Positions 8,129 through 16,606 of a DNA stretch of 64,000 nucleotides are shown here, in pieces; positions within the stretch are counted from its first letter, which is position 1; each line of letters opens with the position of its first letter. The translations under genes were made by a program, and so were the position numbers. This DNA is from Sporomusaceae bacterium FL31 (GTDB lineage Bacteria; Bacillota; Negativicutes; DSM-1736; Dendrosporobacteraceae). The notes under the pieces are model-generated. The model searched no databases. It was not told the DNA's origin and saw only the letters and a list, made by a program, of their open reading frames with translations. Location of the stretch: assembly GCA_003990955.1 (NCBI GenBank), contig BIFV01000007.1:134866-198865 (forward strand), given 5' to 3'.

Positions 8129-8359
8129 ATCTCGATAGTTATTATAACCAGTTGTATTTATACCACACGTTTTTTTATCAATGTGGGATAAACTTCCAAC
8201 CAATGTGATAGTCTGATGAACGACTGCTTTCATTAGATTATTGTATCAGCAGCAATAATTTAGCCAAAAAATTCATGTTCTTGAGTGAATAAAAAAGGAA
8301 TTATTTAGCTAAAAATAGAAACATTACCAAACATGCCATTAAATAATGGAGGTTTTTTT

Positions 8360-9613
8360 ATGACTAAAGACAGTATTGTTCATGAAACAATTGAGAAATA
8401 TGAGAAATATGTAAATCCTGCTCTTGCCAAATTGTTTCGCTTTATGGGTTTAGCAACTATTGAGTGGGAAGCCAATGGCAATATCTTGCGAGATATTGAT
8501 GGCAAAGAATATATTGACTGTTTAGGCGGATATGGCGTTTTTAGTCTTGGACATCGTCATCCTAAAGTTGTGGATGCAGTAAAACGGCAGCTTGATTATA
8601 TGCCATTATCAAGCAAAGTGCTATTTAATAAACCGATGGCCGACTTATCTGAATTATTAGCTCAAATTACGCCGGGTGATTTGCAATACAGCTTTATTGG
8701 CAATAGTGGTGCTGAAGCTGTTGAAGGAGCTATAAAGCTAGCTAAGATCCATACCGGGCGCGAAAAAATTATTTCGACTGTCAACGCTTTTCACGGAAAA
8801 ACATTAGGGGCTTTAAGCGCTACAGGGCGGGATGTATTTTGTGATCCATTCAAACCCTTACTTAGCGGATTTTCACATGTGCAATTTGGCAATATTGAAG
8901 ATATGCAAAATTTAATTGATGATACTACTGCTGCTGTAATTATCGAACCGATACAAGGTGAAGGCGGCATTATTGTACCACCTGATAATTATCTCAAAGA
9001 AGTACGCACCTTATGCGATGCGCATGGTGCTTTGTTAATCTGTGATGAGGTGCAGACAGGCCTAGGGCGCACTGGCAAAATGTTTGCTGTTGACTATTAT
9101 CATGTAGTGCCTGATATTATTACTACTGCTAAATCATTAGGCGGCGGAGTAATGCCTATTGGAGCATTTACAGCCCGTCCTCATATTTGGGAGAAATATA
9201 TTACGAGTCCATTTCTTCACACTTCAACGTTTGGCGGAAATCCACTCGCGTGCACGGCTGCCATTGCAGCTATTAATGTTATTCTGGAAGAAGGCTTGCC
9301 AGAGCGGGCAGCTCAAAGTGGCAGTTATTTTATGAATGAATTGAAAAAAATCCAGTCTGCCTTCCCAGAAGTAATTAAGGAAATTCGCGGCCGCGGACTT
9401 ATGATTGGAATTGAATTGAGTAAGGAAGGTATTGGCGGACTATTAATGTCTGAGCTAATTGCACAAGGCGTATTAGTTGCCTATACTTTAAATAACCCCA
9501 AAGTTATTCGCATTGAACCGCCACTCATTATTAGTACTGAGCTTATTGATAAAGTCATTAAGGCTATCACAATCGCTGTAGAAAAAGCTAATGATATGAT
9601 TGAAGATTTCTAA
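8360..9613 (+). CDS. Class III PLP-dependent aminotransferase, putrescine aminotransferase-like
   Basis: Transfers an amino group from a diamine or omega-amino acid to a keto acid. 417 residues from ATG 8360 (TGGAGG, 8 bases upstream). Motifs: substrate/PLP loop SFIGNSGAEAVEGAIKLA, VNAFHGKTLGALS, IIEPIQGEGG, LLICDEVQTGLGRTG, and the PLP lysine in TTAKSLGGGVMPIGAFTA. That last motif resembles YgjG/PatA putrescine aminotransferases, but the family also covers ornithine, acetylornithine and 4-aminobutyrate enzymes. The SRPBCC gene starts 12 bases later, so they are co-transcribed. Confidence 0.85.
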   Translation: MTKDSIVHETIEKYEKYVNPALAKLFRFMGLATIEWEANGNILRDIDGKEYIDCLGGYGVFSLGHRHPKVVDAVKRQLDYMPLSSKVLFNKPMADLSELLAQITPGDLQYSFIGNSGAEAVEGAIKLAKIHTGREKIISTVNAFHGKTLGALSATGRDVFCDPFKPLLSGFSHVQFGNIEDMQNLIDDTTAAVIIEPIQGEGGIIVPPDNYLKEVRTLCDAHGALLICDEVQTGLGRTGKMFAVDYYHVVPDIITTAKSLGGGVMPIGAFTARPHIWEKYITSPFLHTSTFGGNPLACTAAIAAINVILEEGLPERAAQSGSYFMNELKKIQSAFPEVIKEIRGRGLMIGIELSKEGIGGLLMSELIAQGVLVAYTLNNPKVIRIEPPLIISTELIDKVIKAITIAVEKANDMIEDF

Positions 9614-9625
9614 GGAGGACTTATT

Positions 9626-10060
9626 ATGCCATTTGTTGAAGTAACTATGCCTGTAATGTGTGACCGTCATGAAATTTATCCAATCTTGAAAGAGATGGAA
9701 AAATATCCCGAATTTATGGAAGATTTGATCAGTGTTGAGGTGCTTGAGCGTAAAGAAAATACGACGGTTACCAAATGGGTATCAAATGTCGACGGCCGTA
9801 CGATAAAATGGACTGAATTGGATGTTTTTGATGATGAAAATTTACATATTTCTTATCGTCAACTAGAAGGGGACTTAAAGCGATTTGAGGGTGAATGGTC
9901 CTTAACGCCGATTGATGGTGGCACAGAAGTTAAGCTTACGGTTGATTTCGAATTTGGAATACCGATGATTGCTGGCTTGCTGAATCCAATATTAAAGAAA
10001 AAGGTGCGCGAGAATAGTGCCAATATGTTAAAATCTATCAAGGAAAAAATGGAAAAATAG
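9626..10060 (+). CDS. SRPBCC (START/Coq10-like) domain protein
   Basis: A 144-residue protein that is a single SRPBCC ligand-binding domain. It opens with FVEVTMPVMCDRHEIYPILKEMEKYPEF, the usual beta strand then two short helices, and ends with the long C-terminal helix KKKVRENSANMLKSIKEKME. Such domains bind hydrophobic ligands or act as polyketide cyclases or RatA/Coq10-like proteins. ATG after AAGGAGG. Second gene of the aminotransferase operon; no ligand can be named from sequence. Confidence 0.8.
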   Translation: MPFVEVTMPVMCDRHEIYPILKEMEKYPEFMEDLISVEVLERKENTTVTKWVSNVDGRTIKWTELDVFDDENLHISYRQLEGDLKRFEGEWSLTPIDGGTEVKLTVDFEFGIPMIAGLLNPILKKKVRENSANMLKSIKEKMEK

Positions 10061-10145
10061 ATTACCCAGGGACGATGAAAGGAGGGATTGACTGAACAAT
10101 ATTTGACGATCTTTTGCCTTCAATGTAATTGATGGAGGTCGATTT

Positions 10146-11015
10146 ATGAATGCCATGAGAACAATGTTCTTGCTTGCTGGTTTAACAGGGTTATTACTAG
10201 CAATAGGCAGTTTATTGGGCGGAAGTAAAGGAATGACGATTATGTTTGTAGTATCTATTGTTACAAACTTCGTTAGTTATTGGTTCAGTGATCGCATTGT
10301 TCTTAGTATGTATGGAGCAAAAGAAGTCACTCCGCAAAATGCTCCAGAACTAATTCGAATGCTTTCCGGGCTTGCGCAAAAGGCCAAAATATCTACGCCC
10401 AAACTATATATTATCGATGCTGATATTCCAAATGCATTTGCAACTGGGCGGAATCCAAGCAATGCTGCTGTAGCTGTAACAACTGGCATCATCAAGGTTC
10501 TTGAACCAGAAGAGTTAGAAGCCGTCTTTTCGCATGAATTAGCTCATATAAAAAATCGCGATACGTTAATTGGTACTGTTGTAGCGACCATAGCTGGTGT
10601 TATTACAATGGTGGCGAATATTATGCAATGGGCTATTTTATTAGGTGCCGGTAAAAGTAGTGAAAAGGGTGAGTATAGCCCAATTGCTACGATTACTGAA
10701 ATCATAGTCATGGTACTCTTAGCACCACTGGCTGCAACCTTAATTCAATTTGGCATATCTCGAGCACGCGAATTTAAAGCTGATGAAACCGGTAGTTTAC
10801 TATCTGGTAATCCACTAGCCTTAGCTAGAGCCCTTCAGAAGATTGAGAAGCTTGCAAAAAATACTGTTATGCCGGAAGCTACTCCTGCATCCTCACATAT
10901 GTTTATTGTCAATCCATTTAGCGACACGAATAATTGGTTAATGAGGCTCTTTAGTACTCACCCTGATACAGAACAGAGGATTGAGTATTTGGTTCAAATA
11001 GCCAATAAGAAATGA
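10146..11015 (+). CDS. htpX: Membrane zinc metalloprotease HtpX
   Basis: M48 membrane protease for quality control of membrane proteins. 289 residues, the usual size. Two N-terminal transmembrane segments, a zinc site FSHELAHIKNRD near residue 135 (HExxH), two more hydrophobic segments near 150-210, and the third zinc ligand in SRAREFKADETG. The C-terminal STHPDTEQRI motif is also conserved. ATG after TGGAGG. It has its own terminator; a short AGGAGG-rich leader separates it from the SRPBCC gene. Confidence 0.93.
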   Translation: MNAMRTMFLLAGLTGLLLAIGSLLGGSKGMTIMFVVSIVTNFVSYWFSDRIVLSMYGAKEVTPQNAPELIRMLSGLAQKAKISTPKLYIIDADIPNAFATGRNPSNAAVAVTTGIIKVLEPEELEAVFSHELAHIKNRDTLIGTVVATIAGVITMVANIMQWAILLGAGKSSEKGEYSPIATITEIIVMVLLAPLAATLIQFGISRAREFKADETGSLLSGNPLALARALQKIEKLAKNTVMPEATPASSHMFIVNPFSDTNNWLMRLFSTHPDTEQRIEYLVQIANKK

Positions 11016-11016
11016 T

Positions 11017-11056
11017 AAAAGTAAAGTCTCTGATTATTTTCAGAGACTTTACTTTT
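11017..11056 (+). terminator. Terminator of htpX
   Basis: 17-bp near-perfect stem with arms at 11017-11033 and 11040-11056 (AAAGTCTCTGA / TCAGAGACTTT core) and terminal Ts. Confidence 0.9.
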
Positions 11057-11359
11057 ATCTACAGGCAAATCAAAAGGGGTTCTGTGTTAAAAGCAAGCCA
11101 TAATCTTTCATTACGCGTTAAAGGATTCACTATGGCAGCCTTTTATAATGTTTAAGCAGGAATAATTTAGCTATTAGTCAAATTTAAAATTGGGGTATCA
11201 AAAAAATATTATACGTAAATGCACTATTTATATCCCTGTAGACTAAATATAGTCATTGGACGGAGATGCATTTGAGTATTGTATTCTTTTAAATTAATGG
11301 TTGAAGAATACAAATTTATAAATACCCATAAACTATACTTTAAAATAGGAGGGATAGTT
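11057..11359. other. Intergenic region upstream of the M42 peptidase
   Basis: About 300 AT-rich bases. I see no gene with a ribosome site, no tRNA and no riboswitch that I recognise. A promoter for the following operon must lie here, but no hexamer pair stands out. Confidence 0.5.
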
Positions 11360-12433
11360 ATGGATAAAACATTAGACTGGTTGAAGGAAATAACTGAAGC
11401 ACCTGGTATTTCAGGTTTTGAGAATCCTATCAAGGAATTATTAATTCAAAAAATGAGTACAATTGCTGAAGTAACTTACGATAAAATTGGGAGTGTTATA
11501 TTTAAAAAGAATGGCGCAAAAGCTGGCCCTAAAATTATGTTAGCAAGCCATATGGACGAAATAGGGTTTATGGTTAAATCGATAACGAATGATGGATTTA
11601 TCAAGTTTGTTACGATAGGTGGATGGTGGGAGCAAGTCATGCTCGGACAACGAGTTACTGTTATGACGTCTAAAGGAAGTATACCTGGCGTTATCGGCAG
11701 TAAGCCTCCTCACATATTATCCCCCGATGAGCGTAAGAAGGTTGTACAGAAAAAGGATATGTATATTGATATCGGTGCTTCAGATGAAAAAGAGGCAAAA
11801 AGTGTTTTCGGAGTTCGACCTGGTGATGCGGTTATTCCCTTTAGCAACTTTACGGTTATGGCGAATGAAAAATTGCTTATGGCCAAAGCCTGGGATAACC
11901 GAGTAGGCTGTGCAATTATGGCAAATGTACTAGAGTTAATGACTAATGAGTTACATCCAAATACAGTCTATGGGGTAGGAACAGTTCAGGAGGAGGTAGG
12001 CTTGCGTGGCGCTACAACTAGTGCTGGAGTCATTAATCCTGATATTGCCTTTGCAGTCGATACGTGTGTGGCTGGTGATACACCTGGAGTAACTGTTGAC
12101 CAGGCTCCAGCGAAACTCGGTAAGGGTATTGCAATTACAATTTATGATTCCAGCATGATCCCCCACACCAAATTGCGTGATTTTGTTATCCATATTGCTG
12201 AAAAAAATAATATTCCCCATCAACTGGCTTTTACCGAAGGCGGCGGCACTGACGCTGGGCGTATTCATGTTCATGGCCAAGGTGTTCCAAGTCTTGTATT
12301 AAGTATTCCAACCCGATATATCCATAGTCATAACAGTATCATTCATCGTGATGATTATGACTCGGCAATCAGACTGCTTGTTGCAATTTTAAAAGAACTA
12401 GATTTCGAAAAGTATGAGGAGTTGTTAAAGTAA
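11360..12433 (+). CDS. M42 family metallo-aminopeptidase
   Basis: Cytoplasmic di-zinc aminopeptidase of 357 residues (glutamyl aminopeptidase/PepA-like, TET-type in several members). ATG 11360 follows AGGAGGG; the frame is open further upstream without a site. Metal ligands are visible: ASHMDEIGF, KAWDNRVGC, VQEEVGLRG, VDTCVAGDTPG and the late His in RYIHSHNS. The next gene starts immediately after the stop codon, so translation is likely coupled. Confidence 0.92.
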   Translation: MDKTLDWLKEITEAPGISGFENPIKELLIQKMSTIAEVTYDKIGSVIFKKNGAKAGPKIMLASHMDEIGFMVKSITNDGFIKFVTIGGWWEQVMLGQRVTVMTSKGSIPGVIGSKPPHILSPDERKKVVQKKDMYIDIGASDEKEAKSVFGVRPGDAVIPFSNFTVMANEKLLMAKAWDNRVGCAIMANVLELMTNELHPNTVYGVGTVQEEVGLRGATTSAGVINPDIAFAVDTCVAGDTPGVTVDQAPAKLGKGIAITIYDSSMIPHTKLRDFVIHIAEKNNIPHQLAFTEGGGTDAGRIHVHGQGVPSLVLSIPTRYIHSHNSIIHRDDYDSAIRLLVAILKELDFEKYEELLK

Positions 12434-12946
12434 ATGAATCAAAACATTCTTTCTTATCGCGGAGTTAAGCCGCAATTTGATGAAACTGTGTATGTTGCGC
12501 CAGGTGTTTTTGTAATCGGTGATGTCACTATTGGCGAGTGTGCGAATATTTGGTATAACACGGTGTTGCGGGGCGATATACAACCGATTAAGATCGGAAA
12601 GTATACGAACATTCAAGATAATTCAACGGTACATGTTATGTATGATCATCCGGCTATTATTGGTGACTATGTAACGGTAGGTCATGGTGCAATCATTCAT
12701 GGGTGTACTGTCGGTAATAATTGCTTAATTGGTATGGGTGCAATTATTCTTGGATATGCTGAAATTGGTGACAACTGCATTATAGCAGCTGGTTCATTAA
12801 TCCCAGAACGCAAAAAAATCCCACCGAATTCATTAGTGATGGGATCACCAGGGAAAGTTGTCCGAACACTGACTGAAGAGGAAATTCAAGGCATTAGAGA
12901 ATCAGCGCTAAAATATTATGAAGTAGCTAAAAACTATCAGGAGTAA
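12434..12946 (+). CDS. Gamma-carbonic anhydrase-like hexapeptide protein
   Basis: A 170-residue left-handed beta-helix protein with trimer-type zinc ligands: HVMYDH, GHGAIIHGC. The NIWYNTVLRGD entry motif is typical of the YrdA/CaiE/gamma-CA family. It probably binds zinc and may hydrate CO2, but several family members have no measured activity. Its ATG directly abuts the stop of the M42 gene and ndk follows after 10 bases: a three-gene run. Confidence 0.88.
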   Translation: MNQNILSYRGVKPQFDETVYVAPGVFVIGDVTIGECANIWYNTVLRGDIQPIKIGKYTNIQDNSTVHVMYDHPAIIGDYVTVGHGAIIHGCTVGNNCLIGMGAIILGYAEIGDNCIIAAGSLIPERKKIPPNSLVMGSPGKVVRTLTEEEIQGIRESALKYYEVAKNYQE

Positions 12947-12956
12947 GTGGTGCAAT

Positions 12957-13373
12957 ATGGAAAGAACACTTGTTTTAATAAAGCCAGATGGAGTTGCCCG
13001 TGCTTTAATCGGGACAATCATTCACCGATTTGAACAGCGCGGTTTTGAGATTACAGCATTGAAGCTAATGCAATTAAGTCATGAACAAGCTGAATTACAC
13101 TATCATGAGCATATCGGCAAGCCATTTTTTGATCATCTAATTCAGTTTATCACATCAGGTCCTTTGATTGCGATGATTGTACAAGGAGATCATGCTATCA
13201 AATTAGTTCGTGCCATGATCGGAGCAACTAATCCAGTTGATGCACAGGCCGGTACTATACGCGGCGATTTTGCCACTGTCATGGCTCATAATGTGGTCCA
13301 TGGATCTGATGGTGTAGCAAGCGCTGAGAGAGAAATAAAAATCTTTTTTAAGCAAGATGAGATATTCGGTTAA
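12957..13373 (+). CDS. ndk: Nucleoside diphosphate kinase
   Basis: Exchanges the terminal phosphate between nucleoside triphosphates and diphosphates. 138 residues. ERTLVLIKPDGVAR at the N-terminus, the active-site histidine in NVVHGSDG near residue 117, and GTIRGDFA are all present. Third gene of the run that starts with the M42 peptidase. Confidence 0.97.
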   Translation: MERTLVLIKPDGVARALIGTIIHRFEQRGFEITALKLMQLSHEQAELHYHEHIGKPFFDHLIQFITSGPLIAMIVQGDHAIKLVRAMIGATNPVDAQAGTIRGDFATVMAHNVVHGSDGVASAEREIKIFFKQDEIFG

Positions 13374-13408
13374 TTTGCTTTAAAAAGCTATTGGGAGGCA
13401 ATGGTAAT

Positions 13409-13909
13409 ATGAGCGTTTATACTAAAACAGGTGATAAGGGAACCACGGGTCTATTCACAGGTGAGCGCGTTGACAAGGATTGTATGAGAGTGGAAGCATA
13501 TGGTAATGTAGATGAAATAAACTCAGCACTTGGATTGGCTCGTGCCTGGTGCAATAAGAAGGAAATATGCGAAGAATTATTCAATTTGCAAAAACTTCTT
13601 ATGCTGATTATGGCCGAATTAGCCAGCTTGAATGGTGCCGCTGAATATGTAACTGCGGAACATATTCAGAAGTTAGAGCAAACTATTGATCGATTTGATA
13701 AGCAGTTACCACCGCTAAGTAGTTTCCTAATCCCTGGCGAAACAAAAGGTGGGGCATTTTTAGATATGGCGAGAACTACTATTCGCAGGGCGGAACGTCA
13801 AGTGTGGCGATTATCTAAAAGCGAGGCAGTTAGTGAGAAATTAATTATTGCCTTGAATCGTCTGTCTGATCTATGCTTTGTGCTTATGCGGTTCGAAGAA
13901 CAAAATTAA
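13409..13909 (+). CDS. PduO-type cob(I)alamin adenosyltransferase
   Basis: Forms adenosylcobalamin from cob(I)alamin and ATP. 166 residues from ATG 13409, with TTGGGAGG upstream. VYTKTGDKGTTGLFTGERV is the N-terminal ATP-binding loop, AYGNVDEINSALGLAR follows, and the C-terminal RTTIRRAERQV and NRLSDLCFVLMR motifs are intact. ndk ends 35 bases earlier and may be co-transcribed. It could be called pduO, cobO-type or yvqK; the substrate class is clear. Confidence 0.93.
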   Translation: MSVYTKTGDKGTTGLFTGERVDKDCMRVEAYGNVDEINSALGLARAWCNKKEICEELFNLQKLLMLIMAELASLNGAAEYVTAEHIQKLEQTIDRFDKQLPPLSSFLIPGETKGGAFLDMARTTIRRAERQVWRLSKSEAVSEKLIIALNRLSDLCFVLMRFEEQN

Positions 13910-13988
13910 ATTAATAATATGTCACAATCGCCTTTCATTTTACATATACTATATCAAATGTTGTACATATAGTAAGGGGGCGAGCGCG

Positions 13989-14069
13989 GTGAAAACGCTT
14001 AAAATTTATGTTGTTTCGGTGCCGAAACCACTGCGTAAAATTATGCAAGTATTTTGCAAAAATAGCTAA
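13989..14069 (+). CDS. spoVM: Candidate SpoVM, 26-residue sporulation peptide
   Basis: GTG start after AAGGGGG, 26 codons, immediately followed by a terminator, so it is a complete transcription unit of its own. B. subtilis SpoVM is also 26 residues. The segment VPKPLRKIMQVF aligns with LPKFLGGIVRAM of SpoVM, keeping the Pro-Lys-x-Leu turn in front of an amphipathic, lysine-rich helix. SpoVM sits on the convex face of the forespore and anchors SpoIVA. The genome encodes other spore proteins (spoVS, ylbJ), which fits. Sequence is divergent, so the call is moderate. Confidence 0.6.
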   Translation: MKTLKIYVVSVPKPLRKIMQVFCKNS

Positions 14070-14083
14070 ATAAGCAAAAAAGT

Positions 14084-14118
14084 AATAACTGTCCAATGTG
14101 ACGGTTATTATTTTTTTT
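14084..14118 (+). terminator. Terminator after the spoVM candidate
   Basis: AATAACTGTC / GACGGTTATT stem (one G-T) followed by eight Ts. Confidence 0.9.
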
Positions 14119-14233
14119 AACAAGGAATAAATTGGTAAAGAAGGAAGTATAAAATTGATGGAGAATACAGAAAATACTGGCAATTTAGTAGTGCTGTAAA
14201 GTTGTGGAACTAACAGCTTAGGAGGGGTATTGT

Positions 14234-16312
14234 TTGAAAGAGTACAGAAGCAGCAACTTAAGAAATGTTGGGATTGCATCACATGGAGGAGCTGGGAAGA
14301 CGTCACTGACTGAATCACTTCTGTTTAACTCGGGGATTATCAGCCGTTTGGGCAAGGTTGATGACGGCACAACCACAACAGACTTTGAACCTGAAGAAAT
14401 CAGACGAAAAGTAACAATTAGTACTGCATTAGCACCTTGTGAATGGCGTGAACATAAAATTAACTTCGTGGATACGCCGGGATATGCGGATTTTGTGGCT
14501 GAAGTAAAAGGAGCATTTAAAGCAGTTGACAGTTCGGTTATTGTTTTATGTGCAGCCGCCGGAGTGGAAGTGGAAACAGAAAAGGTATGGAAGTATGCGA
14601 ATGAGTTACAATTGCCACGCTTGCTATTTGTGAATAAAATGGATCGAGAAAACGCTGATTTTATATCAGTACTTAGTAATATGCGGACTGCGTTAAGTAA
14701 CAATATTGTACCTATTCAGTTGCCTATCGGCTCAGCGGAAACTTTTAAAGGCATTGTCGATTTAATTAGCTTAAAAGCAATGATTGCAGCAGGCGGAAAT
14801 AAGTTTATGGAAAGTGAGATACCTGAGGAAATAGAGGAGCAGGTTTTGGAAGCGAGGCAGCAATTGATTGAAGCTGTAGCTGAAATGGATGATGATTTGT
14901 TGACAAAATATCTTGATGGTGAAGAGTTGACAATTTCGGAAATCAAACAAGGGCTTTCCAAGGGAGTCAGTCAAGCTAAAATTTTTCCTGTGATGTGCGG
15001 CTCAGCTTACCGTAATATTGGTGTCACTCAGTTGTTGGATTCAGTTTTAGATTATATGCCTTCACCAGAGCAAAGAGTAATTTATGGTAAGCATCCTCTT
15101 ACGGAAGCGGCGCTTGAAATAAAGAGCGGAGCGCCTTTGTCCGCAATGGTATTTAAAACAACTGCTGACCCCTTTGTAGGGCGGCTTAGTTATATGAGAG
15201 TTTTTTCCGGTACTATCAAGCCAGACCGTGTTTTGTATAATGCATCTAAAGGTAAAGCCGAACGAATTGGAAATTTATTTACACTGCGCGGAAAACATCA
15301 AGAAATTCTCACAAGCGTACATGCGGGTGATATTGCGGTAGTTGCCAAACTTCAAGAAACAGGAACAGGTGATACGTTGTGTGAAAAAGATAAACCTGTA
15401 TTGTTTGAACCAATGTCTTATCCTAAGCCGATGTTTACCATGTGTTTAGAAACCAAAAATAAAGGTGATGAGGATAAGATTGGTCATGCACTCAACCGCA
15501 TTATTGATGAAGATCCAACGATTAGAGTTAAGAAAGATGTTGAAACAGGGCAGCTTCTCGTTAGTGGAATTGGTGAGCTGCATTTAGATATTATGACAGA
15601 GCGGATAAAACGTAAATTCGGCATTGATGTAGTGCTTAAACATCCGAAAGTTCCCTATCGCGAAACCATCAGAGGTTCTGTTAAGATAGAAGGAAAACAC
15701 AAGAAACAAAGTGGTGGGCACGGGCAATTCGGTCATGTATGGCTGCAACTTGATCCCTTGGCACCAGGAGGGAATTTTGAGTTTGTTGATTCGATTTTTG
15801 GCGGATCTGTTCCGCGACAATACATCCCTGCAGTTGAGAAAGGCGTTCGAGAGACTTTAACTGGTGGTGTTTTAGCTGGTTTTCCTATGGTTGATGTGAA
15901 AGTTACTTTATATGACGGCTCTTATCATACTGTGGACTCTTCTGAAATGGCTTTTAAGATAGCCAGTTCGATGGCAATTCGTAAAGGAGCTGTGCAAGCT
16001 AAGCCTGTACTTCTTGAACCCATTTGCAATGTTGAAGTAAGTGTTCCAGAATCCTTTATGGGAGACGTTATCGGTGATCTAAATGGTAAACGCGGTCGTA
16101 TACAAGGTATGGAACCTGTCGGAAGCGGTCAAGGGGTTGTAAAAGCCCAAGTTCCAATGTCAGAATTATTCAAATATGCTATTGATTTACGTTCAATTAC
16201 ACAGGGGCGCGGGACTTTTGATATGAAATTCTCACATTACGAAGAAGTACCCCAGCGTCTTGCAGAAACGATCATAGCAACCAATAAAAAAGAGCATTTA
16301 GTTGAAGTCTAA
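14234..16312 (+). CDS. EF-G paralogue (FusA2 type)
   Basis: Translational GTPase of 692 residues with all five EF-G domains. TTG start 6 bases after AGGAGGGG. G1 is SHGGAGKTS (residues 16-24) where true EF-G has AHIDAGKTT; G3 DTPGYADF; G4 NKMD. Domain IV shows KKQSGGHGQFGHVW and the C-terminal domain GDVIGDLNGKRGRIQGME. The altered P-loop and switch I (EEIRRKVTIS) put it in the second EF-G class, whose role is less defined (alternative translocase or ribosome-rescue functions). It stands alone with its own terminator, not beside rpsG or tuf as fusA normally does. Confidence 0.9.
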   Translation: MKEYRSSNLRNVGIASHGGAGKTSLTESLLFNSGIISRLGKVDDGTTTTDFEPEEIRRKVTISTALAPCEWREHKINFVDTPGYADFVAEVKGAFKAVDSSVIVLCAAAGVEVETEKVWKYANELQLPRLLFVNKMDRENADFISVLSNMRTALSNNIVPIQLPIGSAETFKGIVDLISLKAMIAAGGNKFMESEIPEEIEEQVLEARQQLIEAVAEMDDDLLTKYLDGEELTISEIKQGLSKGVSQAKIFPVMCGSAYRNIGVTQLLDSVLDYMPSPEQRVIYGKHPLTEAALEIKSGAPLSAMVFKTTADPFVGRLSYMRVFSGTIKPDRVLYNASKGKAERIGNLFTLRGKHQEILTSVHAGDIAVVAKLQETGTGDTLCEKDKPVLFEPMSYPKPMFTMCLETKNKGDEDKIGHALNRIIDEDPTIRVKKDVETGQLLVSGIGELHLDIMTERIKRKFGIDVVLKHPKVPYRETIRGSVKIEGKHKKQSGGHGQFGHVWLQLDPLAPGGNFEFVDSIFGGSVPRQYIPAVEKGVRETLTGGVLAGFPMVDVKVTLYDGSYHTVDSSEMAFKIASSMAIRKGAVQAKPVLLEPICNVEVSVPESFMGDVIGDLNGKRGRIQGMEPVGSGQGVVKAQVPMSELFKYAIDLRSITQGRGTFDMKFSHYEEVPQRLAETIIATNKKEHLVEV

Positions 16313-16343
16313 TTTGAGATAAGAATTCTGAAAAGGCTGAAGC

Positions 16344-16378
16344 AAACAAGCTATCACAACATGTGATAGCTTGTTTTA
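16344..16378 (+). terminator. Terminator after the EF-G paralogue
   Basis: Perfect 15-bp stem (16344-16358 / 16362-16376), loop ACA, T-rich end. It separates this gene from the convergent tRNAs. Confidence 0.9.
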
Positions 16379-16401
16379 ATTATTAAACTATTTGATAGAC
16401 G

Positions 16402-16477
16402 TGGCTGGGGCGGCTGGACTCGAACCAACGCGTGCGGGAGTCAAAGTCCCGTGCCTTACCAGCTTGGCTACGCCCCA
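16402..16477 (-). tRNA. tRNA-Gln(TTG), CCA encoded
   Basis: On the minus strand TGGGGCG pairs with CGCCCCA, discriminator G, CCA encoded. The anticodon loop reads ACTTTGACT with anticodon TTG; T arm GGTTCGAGTCC. 76 bases. Confidence 0.95.
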
Positions 16478-16482
16478 AGAAG

Positions 16483-16559
16483 TGGTCGGGATGGCACGAC
16501 TTGAACGTGCGGCCCCTGCGTACCGAACGCAGTACTCCACCAAACTGAGCTGCATCCCG
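16483..16559 (-). tRNA. tRNA-Pro(CGG), CCA encoded
   Basis: Minus strand, 77 bases. Acceptor CGGGATG / CATCCCG, discriminator A, CCA encoded. The anticodon stem CTGCG / CGCAG encloses TTCGGTA, so the anticodon is CGG. It lies 5 bases before tRNA-Gln and is transcribed with it. Second proline tRNA in the window. Confidence 0.95.
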
Positions 16560-16606
16560 AGTATATAATAAAATAATATATCCACAATATCGAGGTCTAT
16601 ACACAT

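Noticed and set aside
13942..13973. Sigma-E type promoter for the spoVM candidate
   Set aside because: A CATATAGT resembles the -10, but the start would fall after the ribosome site and the -35 spacing is wrong.
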